DNA of 8,250 nucleotides from NCBI GenBank assembly GCA_023145125.1, contig JAGLEK010000634.1, positions 1 through 8,250 of the forward strand, written 5' to 3'. The translations under genes were made by a program, and so were the position numbers. Positions 1 to 6,141 of the stretch are shown piece after piece (the first letter of the stretch is position 1; each line of letters begins with the position of its first letter). This DNA comes from Bacteroidales bacterium (GTDB lineage Bacteria > Bacteroidota > Bacteroidia > Bacteroidales > B18-G4). The notes beneath the pieces were generated by a model. It had not been told where the DNA came from and searched no databases. It was given only the letters and a program-made list of their open reading frames with translations.

Positions 1-57
1 CTGGTTGCTGGCTGCTGGCTGCTAGTTACCAGAAGCCAGTAACCAGCAGCCAGTAAC
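1..57. repeat. Heptanucleotide tandem repeat with internal inversion (imperfect hairpin)
   Basis: The stretch reads in 7-base steps: CTGGTTG, CTGGCTG, CTGGCTG, CTAGTTA, and then the opposite orientation, including two 14-base direct repeats at 30-43 and 44-57 that differ at one base (CAGAAGCCAGTAAC and CAGCAGCCAGTAAC). Positions 4-25 and 36-57 are 22-base inverted repeats with four mismatches, two of which become G-U pairs in plus-strand RNA. It begins five bases past the stop of gene A, so it could serve as that gene's 3' hairpin, but no T-tract is visible before the window edge. It may continue to the left. Confidence 0.75.
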
Positions 58-62
58 AATCC

Positions 63-1940
63 TTATCTTACAAGCATTCGTTTCGTAACCCTGCTATCAC
101 CGGCATTCACAGTATAGAAATAGGTTCCTGCTCCTAAATCCGATGCATCGATCCTGAACACATGTAAGCCGGTATTTACAAATCCTTTGTTCTGTGTCAT
201 TACTACCTGCCCTGTGATATTGCTGAGTTCCATACTAAGTTGAGCAGCTTCTTCCAGTTCTACCCTGAAAGTTGTAAAGGTGCTGACCGGGTTTGGAAAG
301 TTTTGAGATACCGTGATCATACCCGAACCACTGGTTATTTCTTCAATACCAACAGGTATCAGGTCAGGTTTTGGAAGCATTGCATAATATTGCCTGTTTT
401 CCTCGTAAGCATGGTCTTCGTCAAGCGCCAGGCCGGGTGTAAGGTCGGCATTATAGATATAGTGGATGTTCCCGTCAGAACTGCCGGTGAGCTGAGGGTA
501 AATACTTTCGTCGAAGATATGCACTATGTTAGAGGTAAGGTCCAGAAACCCATACCACACTCCACCGGACATACCACGGGCCCAGATATGCTTATAATTG
601 TAGGTTTCGTTAAAATAAGTCTCTGTAGTGGCAGAAAACAATACAAATATATTGTTACCATCATCAACGGTAATGGTCGGCATTGTACATGGGCCCAGTG
701 TGCGGTACGTCATGATATCATCAACGGTGGTTCCAACGAGGGTGACCTCCCCATCACCATCTACATCCTGCATCCAGCCAATATAGTTTACGTCTTCCAC
801 CATTTCAGAATTGGCATAACCATATTGAGGTGGGGCCAGCGCATCCACATCGTTTGAGAATGGATCCATATCTTCGTTCCAATAACCGATCCCTTCAACG
901 AAAGGCCAATAATTATAAGTAGTCCCCACATCAAAGTGTGCTATCCTGCTTATGCCGAATACAACGTGGGCTTTTCCATCAGGCCCAAGAGCAATAGATG
1001 CTGCCTTATCCATACAGAAAAAAGTATCTGTGATGGTAACATTCCAGTCGAAGAATGGATAAGGATGCTCCCAGATCACAGTTTTTTCCCAACTATCGCC
1101 ATTATCAGTTGATTTCATCATGAACATATCATGCCACATATCCATCACAAGAAATGCAATATTATCTCCGACAGCATCGGCCCATACAACCTCATCAGCT
1201 GCCAGTTCAAGATAATCATCAATGCCCATACCATCGAGGATCACATTCTCAATATCCCAGCTTTCCCCGCCATCTGTTGAGCGTGAATACACCTGGGCAC
1301 CGACCATTCCCATATATTCATCAACGCTGTTAGCCATCAGATGAATGTTAGTATTAGCGGGGCCGGAAGTAACGTGCCTTGGCCATGAAAGCTTTGGAGG
1401 GCCGGTAGAATATGCATAGGTCGTCTCGATCCAGCTACCTGTTCCCTTAACATCTCTTTGGTTAAAATACAGGACGCTTGCACCAAAGTCATGGGAGATC
1501 ACAAGTTCACCATCGGGGCCAAGCGGGCTGTAGGAAGGCCATCCGCAACGAACAGATTCAATTCGGGTGGTGGGACTGGGTCCCCATTCCGTGCCATCGT
1601 AATAATTATAGCCTGTTCCCCTGTCGGGAAATGCCGAAGCGTCAATGCCCCGGGTCCATACGGCACCAATTGTGCCATCAGCATAGCGATAAACCCTGTT
1701 TTGCACTGATTTATTGGTTTGCAGGTCGTACCAGGTTTCACCGATGATGGTTTCACTGGGATCAAAGGCCCTTGGCCCTGTCAACTCCTGAACAGGTGCT
1801 TCGACGATCACATCATCGGCCGGAACATAGACAGCCTTTCCGGACTGCTCCAGCTTTGATTTGTCGACAGTCGGAATGTTTTGAGAAAACGCAAAGATGA
1901 CCATGGCCATCGAGATTGCGAGGCTGATAAATTTCTTCAT
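63..1940 (-). CDS. Gene A: secreted beta-propeller-like protein with T9SS type A sorting domain
   Basis: Predicted secreted or surface protein of 625 aa with unknown substrate. The signal peptide is MKKFISLAISMAMVIFAFS with likely cleavage before Gln20. The body (about 60-525) has Asp-boxes at 221-228 (STDGGESW) and 277-284 (STDNGDSW), other propeller-like strands such as DGKAHVVFGI (321-330), the family motif FPDRGTGYNYYDG (104-116) and a calcium-loop-like DVDGDGEV (392-399). The tail from about 542 carries NFPNP (547-551), TGQVV (576-580) and GTYFYTV, which match T9SS type A sorting domains. The frame is open upstream to a TTG at 2030, but that adds 30 residues in front of a good signal peptide and overlaps the candidate promoter, so the ATG at 1940 is chosen; it also gives the same length as the paralogues. 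Compared with them it has Ser479 where B, C and D have Cys, and it ends in Arg rather than Glu. Family assignment is firm; function is not known. Confidence 0.93.
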   Translation of the reverse strand: MKKFISLAISMAMVIFAFSQNIPTVDKSKLEQSGKAVYVPADDVIVEAPVQELTGPRAFDPSETIIGETWYDLQTNKSVQNRVYRYADGTIGAVWTRGIDASAFPDRGTGYNYYDGTEWGPSPTTRIESVRCGWPSYSPLGPDGELVISHDFGASVLYFNQRDVKGTGSWIETTYAYSTGPPKLSWPRHVTSGPANTNIHLMANSVDEYMGMVGAQVYSRSTDGGESWDIENVILDGMGIDDYLELAADEVVWADAVGDNIAFLVMDMWHDMFMMKSTDNGDSWEKTVIWEHPYPFFDWNVTITDTFFCMDKAASIALGPDGKAHVVFGISRIAHFDVGTTYNYWPFVEGIGYWNEDMDPFSNDVDALAPPQYGYANSEMVEDVNYIGWMQDVDGDGEVTLVGTTVDDIMTYRTLGPCTMPTITVDDGNNIFVLFSATTETYFNETYNYKHIWARGMSGGVWYGFLDLTSNIVHIFDESIYPQLTGSSDGNIHYIYNADLTPGLALDEDHAYEENRQYYAMLPKPDLIPVGIEEITSGSGMITVSQNFPNPVSTFTTFRVELEEAAQLSMELSNITGQVVMTQNKGFVNTGLHVFRIDASDLGAGTYFYTVNAGDSRVTKRMLVR

Positions 1941-1993
1941 GGATAGATTGGTATTAGTAATACAAATTATTTGATTTATAAAGTTAAAGCAAA

Positions 1994-2025
1994 TAAAGAT
2001 AGTATAAAATCTGCCGGACGTCAAA
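1994..2025 (-). promoter_or_regulatory. Candidate Bacteroidota-type promoter for gene A
   Basis: On the minus strand TTTG (2022-2025) is followed after 20 bases by TATCTTTA (1994-2001), one base from the TAnnTTTG -7 consensus known for Bacteroidota, with a spacer in the usual range. Transcription would begin near 1985-1990, leaving a leader of roughly 45-50 bases before the ATG at 1940. It lies just downstream of the terminator of gene B, which fits independent transcription of A. It is a pattern match only, in AT-rich DNA. Confidence 0.4.
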
Positions 2026-2070
2026 TACAATGCCCTTATTAACTTACAAATAACATTTATGGGTTAACAA

Positions 2071-2106
2071 AAAGGGTTGTCAGCCCAATTTAGCTGACAA
2101 CCCTTT
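2071..2106 (-). terminator. Rho-independent terminator of gene B
   Basis: A perfect 14-bp stem (2071-2084 with 2093-2106; core GGGTTGTCAGC) closes an 8-base loop. Read on the minus strand the stem ends in a run of five T. It starts 23 bases past the stop codon of gene B and lies before the promoter candidate of A. No T-tract follows on the plus strand, so it acts in one direction. Confidence 0.88.
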
Positions 2107-2128
2107 ACAGGAAATTGTATATGTTTCT

Positions 2129-4003
2129 CTACTCGACGATCATTGATCTGGTTGCTTTGTCAGCACCATTGATCACGGTGTAAAAATAAACACCGGCATC
2201 CAAATTTGAGGCATCAATTTGTACATAATGGGTACCTGCATTGAGGTAGCCTTTATCAATGCTCATCACTTTTTGCCCGGTAACATTCACCACATCGATT
2301 ATCAAAGTGCCCGGATTTTCAAGGCTGACTTTGATATTTGTCTGATTGCTGAACGGGTTAGGATAGTTTTGCTCTACCCGGATATTATTTTGCTGTGTGA
2401 TCTGCTCATCAATTCCGGTAAGGAGGTCTGTCTTTGGCAGCTGGCTATAATAGATTATATTCTCCTGATATGCATGGTCATCATCAATAGCCGATCCCAT
2501 CGTAATATCAGCCTGATAGATATAGTGGATATTATCATCGCTGGTGTGTGCGAGTACTGGGAAGATACACTCATCAAAAATGTGTGTAATATCAGAAGAA
2601 AGATCCATAAAATCGCCCCATGAGCCGTTTTCATAAGCCCTTGCCCAAAGGTGTTTATAATTATATGTATCATTGAAATATGTTTCGGTGGTTGATGCAA
2701 AGATCACAAACCTGCGACCATATTCATCAACAGTGATCGTTGGCATCCCCGAGGGGCCGAATTGGCGATAGCTGTAAATATCATCAACGGTGGTTCCAAC
2801 AAGGGTAACTTCACCATCACCGTCTACATCCTGCATCCAGCCGATATAGTTTACATCTTCTACCATTTCAGAATTGGCATAACCATATTGAGGTGGTGCA
2901 AGTGCATCCAGGTCACTGGAGAATGGCTCCATGTCTTCATTCCAATAACCTACACCATCCACAAAAGGAAAAAGATTATAGGTTGTTCCTACCTCGAGGT
3001 GCATTACCCTGTTGATACCAAAGACAACATGGCATTTACCGTTTGCATCGATTGCCAGGTTCGCCGAATTATCGACACAGAAAAAAGTATCAGTGATGGT
3101 TGTGTTCCAGTCGAAGAAAGGATATGGATGTTCCCATACAACAATCTTATCCCAGGTTTCGCCATAGTCGGTTGATTTCATAATGAAAAGGTCGTGCCAG
3201 GCACCGGCAAGCAAAAATGCCATTGTACTTCCCTGCGGATACGCAAAGACGTATTCATCGGCACCGAGGTCGAAATAATCATCCGGGCCCATACCATCGA
3301 TAAAAATATTCTCAATATCCCAGGATTGACCAGCATTAGAAGAATAAGAATAAACTACAGCAGCATTCATCCCCATGTAGGGATCATATGAGTTTGCAAG
3401 AATATGAACATCCATCAGGTCTGCCCCTCCGGTTACCATTCTTGGCCATGCCAATGCCGGCGGGCCTGTAGTCCCAAGGTAGGTCAGTTCTGACCAGCCG
3501 CCCGTTCCAACGGCTTCCCTGGTATTATATACAAGACTATTGGGATAATCGTGGCAAAGAACGATCTCACCATCTGTTCCAAGAGGAGCGTAGCTGGGCC
3601 ATCCGGTACGGATTCCCTCTATCCTCACTGTCGGGCTGGGGGCCCATTCAGTTCCGTCATAATAATTATATCCGGTTCCCCTGTCGGGAAAAGTTGAGGA
3701 TTCAAAACCCATAGTGAATACACCTACCATACGCCCGTCGTCATAACGGTAAAAGCGGTCGTTGAGAGATGCATTGGACTGGAAATCATACCACGTTGTT
3801 CCGATAATGTATTCGTTTGGCGCCACTGCTGTACCCCTTGTGGTATAATTCACTTCATTGTTGAAAGAAGTAAAGCTTTCTGCAGGTGCCCTGAGCTCTG
3901 TTTTAACAGTTTTGTTGATCAGTTCTTTTGATGGAATTGCCGGCTGGCCTATGAGGGAAAAACCCAGGCCGATGACCAGGCATAACATAAATAGTTTTTT
4001 CAT
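2129..4003 (-). CDS. Gene B: secreted beta-propeller-like protein with T9SS type A sorting domain
   Basis: Predicted exported protein of 624 aa, role unknown. The N-terminus MKKLFMLCLVIGLGFSLIG is a signal peptide with likely cleavage near Gln20. The first Asp-box is degenerate (SSNAGQSW, 221-228, Asn in place of the usual Asp); the second is intact (STDYGETW, 277-284). The family motif FPDRGTGYNYYDG is at 105-117 and the DVDGDGEV loop at 392-399. The sorting tail starts near 541, with NYPNP (546-550), TGQKV (575-579) and GVYFYTV. Residues 366-409 are identical to gene A. The ATG at 4003 has no Shine-Dalgarno sequence but the shared leader element GTTTAACTAAA lies 11 bases upstream. It has its own terminator downstream, so it is probably monocistronic. 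The propeller call rests on the Asp-boxes; the rest of the body matches no family I recognise. Confidence 0.94.
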   Translation of the reverse strand: MKKLFMLCLVIGLGFSLIGQPAIPSKELINKTVKTELRAPAESFTSFNNEVNYTTRGTAVAPNEYIIGTTWYDFQSNASLNDRFYRYDDGRMVGVFTMGFESSTFPDRGTGYNYYDGTEWAPSPTVRIEGIRTGWPSYAPLGTDGEIVLCHDYPNSLVYNTREAVGTGGWSELTYLGTTGPPALAWPRMVTGGADLMDVHILANSYDPYMGMNAAVVYSYSSNAGQSWDIENIFIDGMGPDDYFDLGADEYVFAYPQGSTMAFLLAGAWHDLFIMKSTDYGETWDKIVVWEHPYPFFDWNTTITDTFFCVDNSANLAIDANGKCHVVFGINRVMHLEVGTTYNLFPFVDGVGYWNEDMEPFSSDLDALAPPQYGYANSEMVEDVNYIGWMQDVDGDGEVTLVGTTVDDIYSYRQFGPSGMPTITVDEYGRRFVIFASTTETYFNDTYNYKHLWARAYENGSWGDFMDLSSDITHIFDECIFPVLAHTSDDNIHYIYQADITMGSAIDDDHAYQENIIYYSQLPKTDLLTGIDEQITQQNNIRVEQNYPNPFSNQTNIKVSLENPGTLIIDVVNVTGQKVMSIDKGYLNAGTHYVQIDASNLDAGVYFYTVINGADKATRSMIVE

Positions 4004-4014
4004 TTTTGTTAATC

Positions 4015-4025
4015 TTTAGTTAAAC
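4015..4025 (-). promoter_or_regulatory. Shared leader element upstream of gene B
   Basis: GTTTAACTAAA on the minus strand, separated from the ATG of B by 11 bases. The same 11-mer stands 11 and 12 bases before the ATGs of C and D. Further upstream, TTTG-N17-TATTTTTA within 4043-4073 is a weak promoter candidate. Whether the element is part of a promoter, a translation enhancer or an operator is not decided by the sequence. Confidence 0.45.
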
Positions 4026-4055
4026 TTACATTAAGCGCGAACGGTAAAAATACAA

Positions 4056-4080
4056 AAAAACCCCCACCGCAAAACAGGGC
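4056..4080 (-). other. Second G-rich and T-rich tract after the terminator of gene C
   Basis: Beyond the hairpin at 4087-4108, the minus strand continues with GCCCTG, then GCGGTGGGGG and a run of seven T. It resembles the right half of the preceding terminator (GAGCGGGG plus T8). It may be a decayed duplicate or a backup termination site; by itself it forms only a weak stem. Confidence 0.25.
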
Positions 4081-4086
4081 AAAAAA

Positions 4087-4108
4087 AACCCCGCTCAAGA
4101 GCGGGGTT
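4087..4108 (-). terminator. Rho-independent terminator of gene C
   Basis: A perfect 10-bp GC-rich stem AACCCCGCTC / GAGCGGGGTT (4087-4096 with 4099-4108; in practice a four-base loop) followed on the minus strand by a run of eight T counted from the stem end. It starts 22 bases after the stop codon of gene C. Confidence 0.92.
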
Positions 4109-4130
4109 ATAATGACACTAAAGGTAGATA

Positions 4131-6008
4131 TTATTCTACTATCATTTTCTTTGTCACCTGGCTGCTGCCTGCTGTTACAGTGTAAAAATATACACCTGAT
4201 TGCAGGTTAGTAGCGTCGATGGTGAAAGTATGTGTTTGTGCAGGAACATATCCTTTATTCAGCTCAACCACTTTCTGTCCGGTCAGGTTAGTAATAACCA
4301 GTGAAAGTTCAGAAGGAGTTTCAAGTTGTACCTGAACGTTTGTTGATCCGTTAAACGGGTTTGGGAAGTTCTGTGATACCTGAGCACTGTTGATCAGCTC
4401 TTGTTCTTCGCCTATACCTGTAAGAAGATCTGTTTTAGGAAGCATTCCGTAGATCCATCTGTTTTCCTGGTAATCATGGTCGCCGTCAAGCGCATTACCG
4501 GGAGAAATATCAGCCTGGTACATGTAATGAATGTTAGCATCTGAAGTGTTACCAATCATCGGATATACACAGTCATCAAATACATGTGCGATGTTTGTAT
4601 TCAAATCCATAAATTCACCCCAGCTGCCATTTTCATAGCCTCTTGCCCAGATATGCCTGTAGTTTTGTGGTTCACTACCGCCTGTATATACAAATGTTTC
4701 GGTGACGGAGGAGAAGATCAAAAAGCGTCGGCCCTGACCATCAACATGAATGGCAGGCCAGGTTGAAATACCTGTACAACGTAATGCAAGGATACCTTCA
4801 AACTCTATAGTGCCTGATCCATCAACATCCTGTATCTCGCCAATATAATTCACACCTTCAATGAGTTCTGAATTTGCTTGTCCGGCTTTTGGCGGAGCAA
4901 GTGCATTAAGGTCATTGGAAAATGGCTCCATCTCATCATTCCAATAAACTATACCTTCCCAATCCGGGTGGTAAGGGTAAGTAACTGCGCCGGTAGCTTC
5001 AGAGTTTTGATACCTGGTAATAGCGAATACAACATGTACATGTCCGTCGTTGTCAATTGCCATGTGACCAGAGCGGTCAGGACAAAAAACTGTATCAATA
5101 AATTGTTCAGCAGGGTTATAAAATGGAATAGGATGTTCCCATACTACAACACGTTCCCAGGTCTCGCCATTGTCATGTGAGATCATGTAGAACAAGTCTG
5201 CAGTAATATTACTATATACGAGACCTATGTGTGGTCCGTTTGAAGCCAGGGCATAACAATCATGTACGACTTCACGATAGTTTTCCTCTCCCATTTCAGG
5301 AAGAACTACATTATGGGGATCCCATGTATCACCACCGTCATCAGAACGTGAATAAACGACGCATGAGATTTGCCCTGCATACTCAGCATTTGTTGGGGAA
5401 AACAGATGGGTATATTCATTGTTTACGCCGGAGGCGACCATCCTGGGCCATGTAAGGCTGGACTCAATACCTGCGGGTCCGAGAAAGTTCCACTGTGTCC
5501 ACTCACCGGTTCCTTTAACTTCACGCTTAATAAATTCCAGTCCCTCTGTACCATTATGGGCCACACCCATTTCGCCATCACCCCAACTGGAGATATTTGG
5601 CCATCCTGTACGTGTATTTTCAATTCTCATGGTTGGTGCCGGGCCCCAGGCAGTACCATCATAATAGTTGTATCCTGTGCCTCTCTCGGGGAACTGTGAG
5701 GCTGCGTCTCCGTAAATCCATACGCCGGCCATGGTACCATCTTCAAATCTCCAGAAACGGTTGCCGGTGTTATAGTTTGAAAACAGGTCATACAAGGTAG
5801 TCCCTAAATCGGCTTCAACAGGGTCCAGAAGGCCAGAACCTTTGACCATGTTCACCGGGTTGTTGAAATTGGTGGCATCATCAGTAGCATAGTTGATTCT
5901 GCCATCGTCCATTTTTAAAGTCTTGTACTTATCAATGGACGTGGTACTCTGGCTAAACCCCACCATCCCAATGCAAAGAACAAGGCTAATAAGTAATAAT
6001 TTCTTCAT
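4131..6008 (-). CDS. Gene C: divergent secreted beta-propeller-like protein with T9SS type A sorting domain
   Basis: Predicted exported protein of 625 aa, role unknown. Signal peptide MKKLLLISLVLCIGMVGFS, cleavage likely before Gln20. Asp-boxes: SDDGGDTW (222-229) and SHDNGETW (277-284). The N-terminal family motif is altered to FPERGTGYNYYDG (106-118). Residues about 40-190 and the sorting tail (from about 541, with NFPNP at 548-552 and PAQTHTFTIDA at 589-599) resemble gene D closely. The middle does not: the HPYPFFDW motif of A, B and D is HPIPFYNPAE here, PPQYGYANSEM is PPKAGQANSEL, the calcium-like loop is DVDGSGTI, the VGTTVDDI segment is replaced by a shorter stretch, and four extra residues occur near 441-448. 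The shared leader element is 11 bases before the ATG. The frame is intact, so it is a diverged rather than decayed copy. Confidence 0.94.
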   Translation of the reverse strand: MKKLLLISLVLCIGMVGFSQSTTSIDKYKTLKMDDGRINYATDDATNFNNPVNMVKGSGLLDPVEADLGTTLYDLFSNYNTGNRFWRFEDGTMAGVWIYGDAASQFPERGTGYNYYDGTAWGPAPTMRIENTRTGWPNISSWGDGEMGVAHNGTEGLEFIKREVKGTGEWTQWNFLGPAGIESSLTWPRMVASGVNNEYTHLFSPTNAEYAGQISCVVYSRSDDGGDTWDPHNVVLPEMGEENYREVVHDCYALASNGPHIGLVYSNITADLFYMISHDNGETWERVVVWEHPIPFYNPAEQFIDTVFCPDRSGHMAIDNDGHVHVVFAITRYQNSEATGAVTYPYHPDWEGIVYWNDEMEPFSNDLNALAPPKAGQANSELIEGVNYIGEIQDVDGSGTIEFEGILALRCTGISTWPAIHVDGQGRRFLIFSSVTETFVYTGGSEPQNYRHIWARGYENGSWGEFMDLNTNIAHVFDDCVYPMIGNTSDANIHYMYQADISPGNALDGDHDYQENRWIYGMLPKTDLLTGIGEEQELINSAQVSQNFPNPFNGSTNVQVQLETPSELSLVITNLTGQKVVELNKGYVPAQTHTFTIDATNLQSGVYFYTVTAGSSQVTKKMIVE

Positions 6009-6018
6009 AGTGAAAAAG

Positions 6019-6042
6019 TTTTAGTTAAACATTAATTAGGCT
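6019..6042 (-). promoter_or_regulatory. Shared leader element upstream of gene C (long form)
   Basis: The minus-strand sequence AGCCTAATTAATGTTTAACT plus four A-rich bases matches the leader of gene D at 22 of 24 positions and contains the GTTTAACTAAA core (6020-6030) also found before B. The core ends 11 bases before the ATG at 6008. TTTG (6058-6061) lies 19 bases upstream of TAATTAAT (6031-6038), so the element may overlap a -7 region, though that match is weak. Confidence 0.5.
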
Positions 6043-6095
6043 TTGCCTGACAATATACAAAATTCAAAGACAAAAAAAAAATTTTGAAATAAAAA

Positions 6096-6119
6096 AACCC
6101 CCGCTTAACAGCGAGGGTT
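6096..6119 (-). terminator. Rho-independent terminator of gene D
   Basis: A 10-bp stem with one internal mismatch (6096-6105 with 6110-6119; arms AACCCTCGCT and AGCGGGGGTT on the minus strand) closes a four-base loop and is followed by a run of seven T counted from the stem end. It starts 22 bases after the stop of gene D. Its sequence resembles the terminator of gene C, as if duplicated with the gene. Confidence 0.88.
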
Positions 6120-6141
6120 AGAAATATTGTGATTGATTTTT

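Noticed and set aside
1..57. A CRISPR array at the left edge
   Set aside because: The 7-14 base units are directly adjacent with no unique spacers; this is a simple tandem and inverted repeat.
240..857. A 205-codon open frame on the plus strand opposite gene A, with a look-alike opposite gene B at 2762-3175
   Set aside because: It lies wholly antisense to a well supported coding region; the similarity between the two is what conservation of the sense proteins would produce. No signal, domain or start signal supports it.
1941..2030. A 30-residue N-terminal extension of gene A from a TTG codon
   Set aside because: It would bury a classical MKKF signal peptide, overlaps the promoter candidate, and makes A longer than its paralogues. 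The ATG at 1940 fits better.
5970..6008. Possible lipoprotein signal in gene C (LVLC at residues 9-12)
   Set aside because: Leu before the Cys does not fit a lipobox, the Cys is inside the hydrophobic core, and a normal cleavage site (GFS before Gln20) follows; the T9SS tail gives another export route.
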